A DNA stretch of 64,000 nucleotides from Corynebacterium lactis (GCF_900519355.1 NZ_ULHE01000002.1:390020-454019), one strand, 5' to 3'; positions 28,866 through 38,166 are shown, counted from the first letter of the stretch. Made by a program: numbers and translations. The notes: generated by a model not told the origin, from the letters alone.

Positions 28866-30005
28866 CTATTCCTTTCCCCGCAGCTTGTTCATGGCGACCC
28901 GCCCCGGCGGGAGCTGCTCGATTCGGTCGATCGAGGCTGGGTCGACGGTCACCGCGCAGTCCCCGACGGTGAGGCCCTGGCTCTCCTGAGCAGAGCGTTT
29001 AACCAGCGCCAGGGCAATCGGACCGAAATCCGCGTGGTGGACCACTGTTCCGACTCGGCCCACCGAGCGCTTACCCGACATGACCGCGTCTCCGGTCGAG
29101 GGCAGCGTTGCCGATCCATCGAGCTGCAGCATCACCAAAACTCGTGGGGAGCGACCAACGTTATGGACACGCGAGACGGTCTCCTGCCCGCGATAGCAGC
29201 CCTTGTTTAAGTGGACGGCCGCGGCATCGAACTCGGAGGCAATCCAGCGCGGAGCCTCGTGCGGGATCATCTTCTCGTCAATATCGAGGCCCATCTCCGG
29301 GCGCAGCGACACGACCCGCTCGGCCTCCCAGCCCATCAGCCCCACCGGAGCCGCACCCGCCGCGACCAGTGCGTCCCACGCACCAACGAGGTTCTCCCGG
29401 CGGACCAGGACGTCGACGCGACCACCCGAGGGCCACGGCAGGTGTCTCACGTAAGAATTGCCTACCGACGCCGCCTTGCCCACCTGCGGGAAAGCGAGCC
29501 CCGCGGCCACGAGCATCTCGGGAGCCTTCGGGCCCATCACCGAGATGATCGCGCGCTCGGCCTCGCGGACCTCGACCTTCGACCAGAAGATCATCATGGT
29601 CAGGTACTTCAGCAGCGATTCGAAGCCGACCGGCGCGACGTCGATAAGCACACTGTCTTCCAGGACCGTCAGCGTCATGTGGTGCACAACGTGGCCATTG
29701 GGGTCGAGGTTGAGGGCCTCTGTGACCGTGCCCGGCTGCGCCTCGTCGACTTTCTGCGAGAAAAGGGTGTTGAGGTAGGTCAGGCGATCCTCGCCCGTAA
29801 CTTCGATGACTCTGTAGTGGGAGCGATCGACGACCCCGCAGTCCTCCTGCAGGTGGCGCTGCTCCACCAGCGGATTGCCGTAGTGCCACGCGACAGCTGA
29901 CTGGCCACTGCTGCCGGAGCCTTCCTGTCCAGCTTCCAACCCGGCATCGAGCGCCGCGGCGCCCGACACGTGAGACATCAAAGGACTTACATATTCAACA
30001 CTCAC
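28866..30005 (-). CDS. ygfZ: YgfZ/GcvT-like folate-binding protein
   Basis: A 379-residue aminomethyltransferase-fold protein with KGCYRGQETVSRVHN near residue 265-279, the YgfZ signature holding its conserved Cys (K-G-C-Y-x-G-Q-E). The N-terminal TYLNTLFSQKVDE segment is the folate-binding domain start. YgfZ helps assemble or repair iron-sulfur clusters with tetrahydrofolate. The GTG start at 30005 has TAACAT six bases upstream and no ribosome site (leaderless). It is divergent from pabC, which feeds folate synthesis, a conserved and functionally sensible pairing. Confidence 0.92.
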   Translation of the reverse strand: MSVEYVSPLMSHVSGAAALDAGLEAGQEGSGSSGQSAVAWHYGNPLVEQRHLQEDCGVVDRSHYRVIEVTGEDRLTYLNTLFSQKVDEAQPGTVTEALNLDPNGHVVHHMTLTVLEDSVLIDVAPVGFESLLKYLTMMIFWSKVEVREAERAIISVMGPKAPEMLVAAGLAFPQVGKAASVGNSYVRHLPWPSGGRVDVLVRRENLVGAWDALVAAGAAPVGLMGWEAERVVSLRPEMGLDIDEKMIPHEAPRWIASEFDAAAVHLNKGCYRGQETVSRVHNVGRSPRVLVMLQLDGSATLPSTGDAVMSGKRSVGRVGTVVHHADFGPIALALVKRSAQESQGLTVGDCAVTVDPASIDRIEQLPPGRVAMNKLRGKE

Positions 30006-30047
30006 CCCAACATGTTAACCAGAATTCGACGCAATATGCTGGACGAT

Positions 30048-30935
30048 ATGTCGGATTCGCTTTCAAAACTTGTGCTTGTCGACGTCTTCGCCCCCGGCGG
30101 GCCCGTGGAGCTAGACGCGAGCAGAGCTTTCCTTTTCGCCGATGATCTCGGCGCGATTCGCGGTGATGGTGTCTTCGAAACGCTCCTGGTCAGAGACGGC
30201 CATACGTGCAATACGGATCGCCACGAAAAGCGGTTCGCATCGTCCGCACTGATGCTCGATCTGTCTGCCCCGGACCTCTCCCAGTGGCGGGAGGCGACGG
30301 CCGTCGCTATCGACGGGTTGACGGCGCGTGGCATTGATGCGGACGCGACCTTGCGGTGGGTGTACTCCCGAGGTCGCGAGTCGACGGGCACCCCCACCGG
30401 ATACGTGCTGGCCAGCTCCGCCGAAAAGGTGGCAGCAACCCGGATCAATCCGGTGAAGGTGATGCTTGCTGAGCGGGGGTTCTCCCTGAACCTCGGCAGC
30501 CGTGCCCCCTGGGCGCTCATCGGCGCGAAAACGCTGTCCTACGCAGCGAACATGGCGGCACTGCGCTACGCCAAGGACAAGGGATTCGACGACGTCATCT
30601 TCACCTCTGCGGAGGGAAATCTGCTCGAAGGGCCCACGTCGACGATCATTGTGGTCAAGGGCCGGGAGCTACTGACCCCGAACCCGGGCGAGGGCGTCCT
30701 GCCGGGTACCACCCAGGCCGCGCTGTTCGACACCGCTGCCGAGCAGGGCTGGACGGTGACACCGGCCGTGCTGACTCCCGACGACCTCCACACCGCCGAC
30801 GCGGTGTGGCTGGTGTCGTCGGTGCGTATCGCCGTCGCCGTCAGCAGCATCGACGGCGACCCCATCAAGCAGCCGACAAAGGCGGCTGAGGCGGAGTTCC
30901 GCGGGCTGTGCGACCTCGCGCTCGCAGCGCAGTAG
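30048..30935 (+). CDS. pabC: Aminodeoxychorismate lyase (PLP class IV)
   Basis: A 295-residue protein from ATG 30048, chosen because TATGCT lies seven bases upstream. IRGDGVFETLLVRDG, GAKTLSYAANMAALRYAKD (with the PLP Lys) and NLLEGPTSTIIVV, then GVLPGTTQAALFD, are the class IV aminotransferase blocks, and the set fits 4-amino-4-deoxychorismate lyase rather than BCAT. It makes 4-aminobenzoate and pyruvate for folate. It is divergent from ygfZ. A D-amino acid aminotransferase is the main alternative, but this adjacency favours PabC. Confidence 0.85.
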   Translation: MSDSLSKLVLVDVFAPGGPVELDASRAFLFADDLGAIRGDGVFETLLVRDGHTCNTDRHEKRFASSALMLDLSAPDLSQWREATAVAIDGLTARGIDADATLRWVYSRGRESTGTPTGYVLASSAEKVAATRINPVKVMLAERGFSLNLGSRAPWALIGAKTLSYAANMAALRYAKDKGFDDVIFTSAEGNLLEGPTSTIIVVKGRELLTPNPGEGVLPGTTQAALFDTAAEQGWTVTPAVLTPDDLHTADAVWLVSSVRIAVAVSSIDGDPIKQPTKAAEAEFRGLCDLALAAQ

Positions 30936-30982
30936 CCCGCGCGCGCCCAGGCAGGAACGGGCGAGGGGAGACGAAACCGAAC

Positions 30983-31660
30983 CTAGCCCGCGTAGCGCTG
31001 GAGCTGCGCGGACATGCGCGGGACGAACTCCTCGTCGCGCAGGCGCTCGTCAACCCAGCCGAGATCGTTATTCGGCATCAGGCCGTAGAGGCGCTTTCCG
31101 GGGCCCAGCTCGGCGGGGCCGGTGGCGGTGACCATGGTCGATGCCGCCTGGAGCTCCCACGCGCGCTCCGAGACCGGGTTGCCGTAGTAAATCTCGACGA
31201 CGCCGGTGGAGTGGGTGCAGACGAACTCGATCTCGTCCTTGTCGTTGATCCGCCAGAAACCGGACTCTCGCATGTCGGGCCCGACGGCCTTGCCTTCGTC
31301 GTCAAGCTTCCAGAAGCGGGACTCGTACTTCAGGTAGTTCTCGCCGTCATGGCTAAACACAATCTGCTGCCCGAAGTTGTATTCGCCGTCGACGACCGTG
31401 TTTGCCTGGCCCTCGCCGCGCCACACGCCCACGAGGGGGAGCAGCGCCAACAGCCCGTCATGAAGGTTCGGGCCATAGCGCAGGTTCGCCGTCTCGTCCG
31501 CGATGGGCAGGTCGATCAGGTCGGTGATGTTGCGGGTCGCGGTGGTCTTCGCTTGCTCCGCAGCGCGGCTGACGGCTGCGTTGCCGTCGAGACGCTGTGC
31601 CGGAGCGGTCTGCTCGGTCTCGGTGGTGTCGCTGTTATCGCTGACATTGTTTTCCGTCAT
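30983..31660 (-). CDS. Nitrobindin-like (FABP family) protein lacking the heme histidine
   Basis: A 225-residue protein. An acidic, Thr-rich N-terminal extension of about 55 residues precedes a ten-strand barrel beginning LLALLPLVGVWRGEGQ, the G-x-W-x-G-x-G nitrobindin motif. Nitrobindins bind heme through a His in a C-terminal HLSAxLxR-like motif. Here that stretch reads FVPRMSAQLQR, with Arg where His is expected. Corynebacterial homologues without this His have been called ferric nitrobindin-like. So heme binding and peroxynitrite isomerase activity are doubtful, and a lipid or other ligand is possible. It is convergent with pabC. Confidence 0.82.
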   Translation of the reverse strand: MTENNVSDNSDTTETEQTAPAQRLDGNAAVSRAAEQAKTTATRNITDLIDLPIADETANLRYGPNLHDGLLALLPLVGVWRGEGQANTVVDGEYNFGQQIVFSHDGENYLKYESRFWKLDDEGKAVGPDMRESGFWRINDKDEIEFVCTHSTGVVEIYYGNPVSERAWELQAASTMVTATGPAELGPGKRLYGLMPNNDLGWVDERLRDEEFVPRMSAQLQRYAG

Positions 31661-31775
31661 GCCTTAATACTCTACGCACACCTGCAGCAGCGACCGGAAC
31701 CGGTGCTCAACCTGCGCCCGCGCGGTGATATCGCGCGACCGCGCGCGCACGGTGTGCCTCGCTTTGGTTCCGGGC

Positions 31776-32633
31776 CTAGCGGCGGACGCGACAGTTGGTA
31801 TCCGGAAGCTTCTCTGCCGACTGGGCCGAGAGTTCGGCTGCGTCCTTCGACGTCGGGGGCATGAAGTTCACCGGGGAGACCGTGCACATAATCTGCTCGC
31901 CCTCAATGGTGATGGTGCCGCCGGAGACGTAAATGCGCGTCGCGGGCAGCCCTAGGGGAATCTCGTCGCCGGGCAGCGTGATGGAGAAAGTGTCCTGCAC
32001 CGTCCGACGGTCCTGGTCGCTCAGCTCGCTCGGGTCCGATAGCTTCTGGGCGTCGGGCCCCTTCGGTGCGGCGATGATGTCCTGCAGCGAGATCACCACG
32101 TCGCCCCGGACTATGCGCAGCTTGACCGCCACCCGTGCCGGAGCCGACCATCCCCGTGGAGTCGCTTCGAACAGCGCTTCGGTCTCCCAACCGCCAGAGG
32201 GGGAGGAATCTTCAAGATTCTGAATAACCAGGTCAGTCAGGCCCATCTTACGGCCCAGCGAGAGACCATCGAGCCCCAGCTTGGTGAAGTACTGTTTCGT
32301 CTGTGACTCTCCGAAATCCCCCGAGAGCACCGACTCGCGCGGCACCTTGACGTTGACCGCGCCGTATTCGAGCGAGACGAGACCGAATCCGGGCACCTCG
32401 ACGTCGCGAATACGGGAGTTGACAGAACTCCACTGTCCCGTGAACAGCGAGGACAAATAGGCCTTTCCGGCCACGCTGACGTATGGTGTCATCTCCAAGT
32501 GTGCCGTGTCGCGGATGCGCTCGGACAGCGCGTGTTCCGCGTGGCTGGCGAAGCCCGCGTCAACGGTCACGAGGAGTGCTGCGACGGCGAGGACGGAGCC
32601 GCCAATCTTCAGGAGTCGTCGGGAAGTGGCCAC
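31776..32633 (-). CDS. DUF2993 (LmeA-like) envelope protein
   Basis: A 285-residue protein. A signal or anchor helix at residues 9-28 (IGGSVLAVAALLVTVDAGF) is followed by a DUF2993 domain of long amphipathic strands: SSVNSRIRDVEVPGFGLVS, EYGAVNVKVPRESVL, and later PATRIYVSGGTITIEGEQI. In mycobacteria the homologue at this locus (LmeA, near mshD) supports lipomannan mannan elongation and binds phospholipid. The conserved place beside mshD suggests the same gene. Enzyme activity is not shown by any motif. It is divergent from mshD. Confidence 0.78.
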   Translation of the reverse strand: MATSRRLLKIGGSVLAVAALLVTVDAGFASHAEHALSERIRDTAHLEMTPYVSVAGKAYLSSLFTGQWSSVNSRIRDVEVPGFGLVSLEYGAVNVKVPRESVLSGDFGESQTKQYFTKLGLDGLSLGRKMGLTDLVIQNLEDSSPSGGWETEALFEATPRGWSAPARVAVKLRIVRGDVVISLQDIIAAPKGPDAQKLSDPSELSDQDRRTVQDTFSITLPGDEIPLGLPATRIYVSGGTITIEGEQIMCTVSPVNFMPPTSKDAAELSAQSAEKLPDTNCRVRR

Positions 32634-32703
32634 ACTCTATTAGTACCGCATGCACAGCCGTAGGCGGCCAAGTGGTGGCTCCGGTTTTGTATAGGGTGGG
32701 CAC

Positions 32704-33624
32704 ATGAACGTAGTAGAGCTCTTCGACGACAACATCGATCTCTCTCAGGCCCGCGCCATCCTGGATCGCGCGACCGCCGTCGATGGTGTGGAACCGCTGG
32801 GGGAAGCCTTCGTCCGAGGGCTTGACGACGCCTCCTTCGGCCACCGTCACTTCGCGGTGCTGGAGGGAGAAACGTACCTGGGACTTGCCGGGGTAGCGCC
32901 GGATGCCATGGAGATGGTCGTCGATCCGCAGCATAGAAAGCGCGGGGTCGGGGCCGCGCTGCTGGCTTATATCGACGACGAGGTAGGGGAGCGTCTCCCC
33001 ATCTGGGCGCATGGGGATATCGGCGGTGCTGAGCGCCTCGCAGAATTGACGGGGCGCCGAGTCGTCCGTGAGCTACTGCAGATGTCCAACGGAGCGCAGG
33101 GCCTTGATGGCGCAGTTCGTGGCGTCGGCAAGCGGGATGACGTGGAGGCCATCTCGCTGGTGGCTGCCCGGCAGAGGTGGGGCGCGGCTGCGGTGGATCG
33201 GGCGTGGCTGGCAGTGAATAACGAGGCCTTCGCATGGCATCCCGAACAGGGCGGATGGTCCCAGGAGCAGCTCGAGAGGGCGCGGGATACGGATTGGTTC
33301 GACCCGGAGGGCGTCTTCTTTGCTGCGGATTTGGCGGGTGGGGAGGATCGTGCGGAGGCGATCTGTGGCTTCCACTGGACGAAGTGGCACGAGGAGATTG
33401 ACGAGCCGACGGGGGAGGTCTACGTCATCGGCCTATCGTCTCGGGTCCGTGGTCGGGGACTGGGACGCTGGTTGACCAATGTCGGGCTTGCCTACCTGCG
33501 CAATAAGGGGGCGCAACAGGTCATTCTCTATGTCGAGGGGGATAACGAGCCGGCGATCGCGACGTACCGCAAGGTTGGGTTTGAGGTGTCGCGGAGAGAC
33601 GTCATGTACGGGGCTGAGGGGTAG
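32704..33624 (+). CDS. mshD: Mycothiol synthase MshD
   Basis: A 306-residue protein with two GNAT domains. The N-terminal one has DPQHRKRGVGAALLAY near residue 78-93. The C-terminal active one has VIGLSSRVRGRGLGRWLT near 240 and ends LRNKGAQQVILYVEGDNEPAIATYRKVGFE. MshD acetylates Cys-GlcN-Ins with acetyl-CoA in the last step of mycothiol synthesis. WHPEQGGWSQEQL and FHWTKWH are MshD-specific. TATAGG lies eight bases before the ATG (leaderless). The gene sits just upstream of the pst operon, as in mycobacteria. Confidence 0.94.
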   Translation: MNVVELFDDNIDLSQARAILDRATAVDGVEPLGEAFVRGLDDASFGHRHFAVLEGETYLGLAGVAPDAMEMVVDPQHRKRGVGAALLAYIDDEVGERLPIWAHGDIGGAERLAELTGRRVVRELLQMSNGAQGLDGAVRGVGKRDDVEAISLVAARQRWGAAAVDRAWLAVNNEAFAWHPEQGGWSQEQLERARDTDWFDPEGVFFAADLAGGEDRAEAICGFHWTKWHEEIDEPTGEVYVIGLSSRVRGRGLGRWLTNVGLAYLRNKGAQQVILYVEGDNEPAIATYRKVGFEVSRRDVMYGAEG

Positions 33625-33700
33625 TGACGACGCAGCGCAGTGCCCCCGCGCAAAGCCATTTTTAAGGTTTCCACCAGGACAAATCGACAGAGTCCATAGA

Positions 33701-33729
33701 TTTACGGTGCAGTTCACCAGCTGTTAACG
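33701..33729 (+). promoter_or_regulatory. PHO-box-like 11-bp-spaced repeats upstream of pstS
   Basis: TTTACGG (33701), GTTCACC (33712) and GTTAACG (33723) recur at exact 11-bp spacing. This is the one-turn periodicity of PhoP/PhoR-type response regulator boxes (GTTnACn). The array lies about 160 bp upstream of the pstS start. Phosphate-starvation activation by PhoR-PhoS is the natural reading, inferred from position. Confidence 0.6.
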
Positions 33730-33890
33730 TACGCAACAATTCTTAGTTACCAAGGCTCGTTAGCTTCAGGGTCTAGTGGACCGGGTGAAACGGTTCCACA
33801 GAGTTCGACAGAACGAAGTTCTGCAGAACTGTCTCACTCATCTTAATTGTCTTTCTCTGTAGAGACATGCTTTATTTCCGGAGGAATACC

Positions 33891-34988
33891 GTGCTGAAGA
33901 AGAACCGTGCAGCGTCCGTCCTGGGTCTTGCTGCTGTTGCAAGCCTGACCCTTGCCGCCTGCTCCGAGGGTGGCAACGACGCCGCCGGCAAGGTCGAGGG
34001 TATGACCGAGACCACCGGTCAGCTCCAGGGCGAGGGCGCTACCTCGCAGCAGCGCGCCATGGACCTGTTCGCGACCAAGTTCGAAGAGACCGGCTCGACC
34101 CTGTCCTACAACGCCACCGGCTCCGGCTCGGGCCAGACCCAGTTCATCGCGGGCACCGTTGCCTTCGCTGGCTCTGACTCCGCGCTGAAGAAGAAGGACG
34201 GCAAGGATCAGGTCGCAGAGGCTAAGAAGCGCTGCGCTGACAACGATGCATGGCACCTGCCGATGGTTATCGGCCCGGTCGCCGTTGCCTACAACCTCCA
34301 AGGTGCTGACGTGACCCTGACCCCGGCTCTGGTCGCCCAGATTTTCGACGGCAAGATCACCAAGTGGAACGATCCGAAGATCGCCGAGGTGAACAAGGGC
34401 GCCAACCTGCCGGACAAGGACATCAAGGTTGTCTTCCGTTCGGAGGAGTCCGGTACTTCTGAGAACTTCATGAAGTTCCTCTCCGCTTCCGCTCCGGAGC
34501 AGTGGAGCCACGAGGCCTCCAAGTCCTTCCCGACCGCTACCGGCCAGGGCGCTAACGGCTCTGCCGGTGTCGTCGACGAGGTCTCCAAGATTGACGGCGC
34601 TATCACCTACGTTGAGTCCGGCTTCGCCAAGGACAAGGGCCTGGGCATCGCCAAGCTTGACTTCGGTAACGGCCCGGTTGAGCTGAACAAGGACACCGTC
34701 GGTAAGGCTCTGGACAAGGTCAAGTTCAAGACCGAGGGCCACGACATGGTCGTCGACTCTGACTCCCTGTTCGCAATGAAGGAAGACGGCGCTTACCCGC
34801 TGGTTCTGACCACCTACGAGATCGTGTGCTCCGGTGGCTACGACCAGCAGACCCGCGACCTGGTCAAGAACTTCCTGAAGGTTGTTCTGGAGAAGGGCCA
34901 GGGCAAGGAGCTCGAGGATCTCGGCTACATCCCGGTTCAGGGTGAGTTCAAGGACAAGCTCTCCGCCGCCGTCGACGCCATCAAGTAA
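33891..34988 (+). CDS. pstS: Phosphate ABC transporter substrate-binding lipoprotein PstS
   Basis: A 365-residue lipoprotein from GTG 33891, with GGAGGA six bases upstream. Residues 1-23 are a lipoprotein signal, MLKKNRAASVLGL, ending with the lipobox LAAC. The mature domain has AFAGSDSAL and FRSEESGTSENFMKFL, the phosphate-binding Ser/Asp/Arg segments. It captures phosphate outside the membrane for PstCAB. Its codon use is markedly biased and clean, as expected for a highly expressed gene. A 256-bp gap to pstC holds a hairpin. Confidence 0.96.
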   Translation: MLKKNRAASVLGLAAVASLTLAACSEGGNDAAGKVEGMTETTGQLQGEGATSQQRAMDLFATKFEETGSTLSYNATGSGSGQTQFIAGTVAFAGSDSALKKKDGKDQVAEAKKRCADNDAWHLPMVIGPVAVAYNLQGADVTLTPALVAQIFDGKITKWNDPKIAEVNKGANLPDKDIKVVFRSEESGTSENFMKFLSASAPEQWSHEASKSFPTATGQGANGSAGVVDEVSKIDGAITYVESGFAKDKGLGIAKLDFGNGPVELNKDTVGKALDKVKFKTEGHDMVVDSDSLFAMKEDGAYPLVLTTYEIVCSGGYDQQTRDLVKNFLKVVLEKGQGKELEDLGYIPVQGEFKDKLSAAVDAIK

Positions 34989-35127
34989 GCGTCGCTCGCA
35001 GGTTACGTTAACTAAATAGGAGCCAGGCCCCCAGTCCCTCTTGGAGGGAGGGGCAGGCTCGTCCACTTAGCAGGTGTTAGTTCGCCAGCTACGCGGCTTG
35101 CGGATTCATTCGCGGGCCACACCGCTC

Positions 35128-35204
35128 GAAGACCGATTGGTTTCCAGGCTCCGCGCAGTTGATTTGCTTGTACATACAGCGTGGTAATTGGGCAATCGGT
35201 CTTC
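35128..35204 (+). other. 12-bp inverted repeat between pstS and pstC
   Basis: GAAGACCGATTG (35128-35139) and its exact complement CAATCGGTCTTC (35193-35204) are separated by 53 bases. They lie in the 256-bp gap that otherwise holds a small hairpin, CCCTC-TTG-GAGGG, near 35036. Such a structure could stabilise or attenuate the message after pstS, giving more PstS than PstCAB. No T-tract follows, so plain termination is unlikely. Confidence 0.5.
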
Positions 35205-35244
35205 ACGCGCGCATGCGCAAAAACTTCTATCTAGGAAAGAGATC

Positions 35245-36288
35245 ATGAGTTCCTCGACTCCCCTCCAGGGAAATCAGGAGACTGTGGATGACAGCCCGGT
35301 GCTGACCGCAGCGCCCCGCACGGACGCCGCCGGTCCTCTGTCTCCGGGTGAAGGCTCCGCCGACGGTGCTGTCGTTCGGCCCGGTGACAGGGTCTTTAAG
35401 ATCCTGGCGGTCGGTTCTTCTGTGCTGGTCACCGTCTCAATTATTGCGATTGCAGTATTCCTGCTGCTTCGCGCGATTCCCGCGATCTCGCGGAACGAAG
35501 CTAACTTCTTCACCTACGCGGAGCGGTGGAACCTCGCGAATACGTCGGCGATGTACTTCGGCATTCCGAATATGTTCCTCGTGACGGTGACGGTGTCAAT
35601 CCTCGCGCTGATCCTGGCTATGCCGGTCGCGCTGGGCATCGCCATTTTCCTGACTGCGTATGCGCCGAAGTCGATGGTCAAGCCGCTGGGCTACCTCGTC
35701 GACCTGCTGGCTGCTGTTCCGTCGATCGTCTACGGCCTGTGGGGCTTCATGGCCCTGGGTCCGGCGCTGTCGGGCCTCTACAAGTTGCTCGCCGACGGCC
35801 TCGGGTTTATTCCGCTGTTCGCCATCTACCCGAATTCCCCCGCGTTCGAAACCGGCCGCAACCTTTTCACTGGTGGCGTCGTCCTGGCGATTATGATCCT
35901 GCCGGTCATTGCGGCGACCACCCGAGAGGTCTTCGTCCAGACTCCTCGGGGGCACATCGAGGCTTCGCTGGCGCTCGGCGCAACCCGCTGGGAGACCGTC
36001 AAGCTGGCAATCCTGCCGTTCGGTAAGTCAGGCTTCATCTCCGGCTCGATGCTGGGCCTTGGCCGCGCACTCGGTGAGACGATGGCGCTCTACCTCGTCA
36101 TCTCCCCGTCCTCCGCTTTCCGCGGTTCGCTATTCGACGGTGGTACGACGTTCGCAACGGCGATCGCCAACGCAGCACCGGAATTCAATGACAACCTCAA
36201 GGCCGGCGCCTACATGTCGGCGGGCCTGGTTCTGTTCCTGCTGACCTTCGTCGTGAACTCCGCCGCGCGCGTGATTTCGAAGAAGTAG
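35245..36288 (+). CDS. pstC: Phosphate ABC transporter permease PstC
   Basis: A 347-residue permease from ATG 35245 (AGGAAAG eight bases upstream). After a 45-residue cytoplasmic N-terminus come six membrane helices. The EAA loop, SLALGATRWETVKLAILPFG, lies near residue 250 and docks on PstB. The segment VDLLAAVPSIVYGLWGFM is typical of PstC. It forms the channel with PstA. The frame is open further upstream, but that part has no ribosome site. Confidence 0.95.
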   Translation: MSSSTPLQGNQETVDDSPVLTAAPRTDAAGPLSPGEGSADGAVVRPGDRVFKILAVGSSVLVTVSIIAIAVFLLLRAIPAISRNEANFFTYAERWNLANTSAMYFGIPNMFLVTVTVSILALILAMPVALGIAIFLTAYAPKSMVKPLGYLVDLLAAVPSIVYGLWGFMALGPALSGLYKLLADGLGFIPLFAIYPNSPAFETGRNLFTGGVVLAIMILPVIAATTREVFVQTPRGHIEASLALGATRWETVKLAILPFGKSGFISGSMLGLGRALGETMALYLVISPSSAFRGSLFDGGTTFATAIANAAPEFNDNLKAGAYMSAGLVLFLLTFVVNSAARVISKK

Positions 36289-36315
36289 CGGGCAGGGAAA
36301 GGAACGAAAGTAACA

Positions 36316-37251
36316 ATGACTACTCAGTCCTCTGATTCTCTGACCCGTGACCCTAATGGCATGGTCCCGACCGGAATGTCTGCCTTCACCGAGATTAAGG
36401 GCGGACGTAAGACCGCCGACAAAGTCTCTACCGTCCTGATTTACGCGTGCATGGCACTGGCGCTGATCCCGCTGGTGTGGGTGCTCTTTGAGGTCATCGT
36501 GCGTGGCGCGCCGTCGCTGATGTCCGCTGACTGGTGGACTAGCTCGCAGCGTGGCGTCACCGTCGGATCGACCGATGGCGGTGTTGCCCACGCAATCATC
36601 GGCACGATTGTGCAAGCGCTCGTCACCACCGTCCTGACCGTCCCCTTCGGTATCTTCGTCGCCATCTACCTAGTGGAGTACGCGGGTAACTCCCGCCTCG
36701 GCAAGGTCACGACCTTCATGGTGGACATTCTCTCGGGCGTTCCGTCGATTGTCGCATCGCTGTTCATCTACTCCATGTGGGTGGTGATGTTCGGCATGAA
36801 CCGCTCTGGATTCGCCGTCGCCCTCGCCCTCGTGCTCCTGATGCTGCCCATCGTGGTTCGCAATACGGAGGAAATGCTCCGCGTCGTCCCGGACGAGCTC
36901 CGCGAGGCCTCGTACGCTCTGGGCGTGCCGAAGTGGAAGACGATTCTCAAGATCGTGCTGCCGACGGCGCTGTCGGGCATCGTCACCGGCATCATGCTGG
37001 CCATCGCCCGCGTCATGGGCGAGTCGGCACCGATGCTGATCCTGGTCGCAACGTCCCGCATCATCAACTACAACCCGTTCGGGCAGTCCCAGTCCTCGCT
37101 GCCGCTGTTCATGCTGGACATGTACAAGGCGGGCAACACGGGCGCTGCATTCGACAAGATGTGGGGCGCGGCCCTCACGCTGGTCCTGATTATCGCCATC
37201 ATCAATATCGTTGCGCGGGTTGTTTCCGCGAAGTTCTCGGTTAAGAACTAA
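36316..37251 (+). CDS. pstA: Phosphate ABC transporter permease PstA
   Basis: A 311-residue permease with six membrane helices. The conserved DILSGVPSIVASLFIYSMW segment and the EAA loop EASYALGVPKWKTILKIVLP near residue 200 are present. It pairs with PstC to form the phosphate channel. GGAAAGGAAC lies upstream, and the 27-bp gap to pstC shows co-transcription. Confidence 0.95.
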   Translation: MTTQSSDSLTRDPNGMVPTGMSAFTEIKGGRKTADKVSTVLIYACMALALIPLVWVLFEVIVRGAPSLMSADWWTSSQRGVTVGSTDGGVAHAIIGTIVQALVTTVLTVPFGIFVAIYLVEYAGNSRLGKVTTFMVDILSGVPSIVASLFIYSMWVVMFGMNRSGFAVALALVLLMLPIVVRNTEEMLRVVPDELREASYALGVPKWKTILKIVLPTALSGIVTGIMLAIARVMGESAPMLILVATSRIINYNPFGQSQSSLPLFMLDMYKAGNTGAAFDKMWGAALTLVLIIAIINIVARVVSAKFSVKN

Positions 37252-37296
37252 TTCCGGGCGCACTTCGTCCGCTACGTCAAGGAAGGTTTAGAGCAC

Positions 37297-38073
37297 ATGG
37301 CTAAGCGCCTGGATCTCAACAACGTCAACATCTACTACGGCGATTTCCACGCCGTGCAGAACGTCAACCTGCACGTTCCCCCGCGTTCCGTCACCGCCTT
37401 CATCGGTCCGTCCGGCTGCGGTAAGTCCACCGTGCTGCGCTCCCTGAACCGCATGCACGAGGTCATCCCGGGCGCATACGTCAAGGGCGAGGTGCTTCTC
37501 GACGGTGAGGACATCTACGGCCCGAAGATCGACCCGGTATCCGTGCGTAACACAATCGGCATGGTGTTCCAGCGTCCGAACCCGTTCCCGACCATGTCCA
37601 TTGAGGACAATGTCGTCGCGGGCCTGAAGCTCTCCGGTGTGAAGAACAAGGCCAAGCTGAAGGAGGTCGCGGAGAAGTCCCTGCGCGGCGCCAACCTGTG
37701 GGACGAGGTCAAGGATCGCCTGGACAAGCCGGGCGGAGGTCTCTCCGGTGGTCAGCAGCAGCGTCTGTGCATTGCCCGCGCCATCGCGGTCGAGCCGGAA
37801 GTCCTGCTGATGGACGAGCCCTGCTCGGCGCTGGACCCGATTTCGACACTGGCGATTGAGGATCTGATCCACGAGCTTAAGGAGCAGTTCACCATCGTCA
37901 TCGTGACCCACAACATGCAGCAGGCTGCGCGCGTGTCTGACCAGACGGCGTTCTTCTCGCTGGAGGCCACCGGCAAGCCGGGCCACCTGGTCGAGGTCGG
38001 TCCGACGAAGAAGATTTTCGAAAACCCGGAGAAGAAGGAGACTGAGGACTACATCTCGGGCCGCTTCGGATAA
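37297..38073 (+). CDS. pstB: Phosphate ABC transporter ATP-binding protein PstB
   Basis: A 258-residue ATPase. Walker A is GPSGCGKST near residue 36, the Q-loop is [10 protein letters not shown], the signature is [14 protein letters not shown] near 150, Walker B is [13 protein letters not shown] near 170, and the switch His is in [17 protein letters not shown] after the Q-loop marks the PstB subfamily. It powers uptake through PstCA. The operon ends at the bidirectional terminator at 38113. Confidence 0.97.
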   Translation: MAKRLDLNNVNIYYGDFHAVQNVNLHVPPRSVTAFIGPSGCGKSTVLRSLNRMHEVIPGAYVKGEVLLDGEDIYGPKIDPVSVRNTIGMVFQRPNPFPTMSIEDNVVAGLKLSGVKNKAKLKEVAEKSLRGANLWDEVKDRLDKPGGGLSGGQQQRLCIARAIAVEPEVLLMDEPCSALDPISTLAIEDLIHELKEQFTIVIVTHNMQQAARVSDQTAFFSLEATGKPGHLVEVGPTKKIFENPEKKETEDYISGRFG

Positions 38074-38112
38074 TTTTCGGTGCTACGTACGGCGCACGCA
38101 CGGCGCTAAGCA

Positions 38113-38166
38113 CAAAACAGGGGCCGCCCGCCATCCTCTCCAGGCTGTGGGGCGGCCCCTGTTTTG
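38113..38166. terminator. Bidirectional terminator between pstB and phoU
   Basis: CAAAACAGGGGCCGCC (38113-38128) pairs exactly with GGCGGCCCCTGTTTTG (38151-38166). T's follow the stem in either direction, so it serves both converging genes. Confidence 0.93.
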
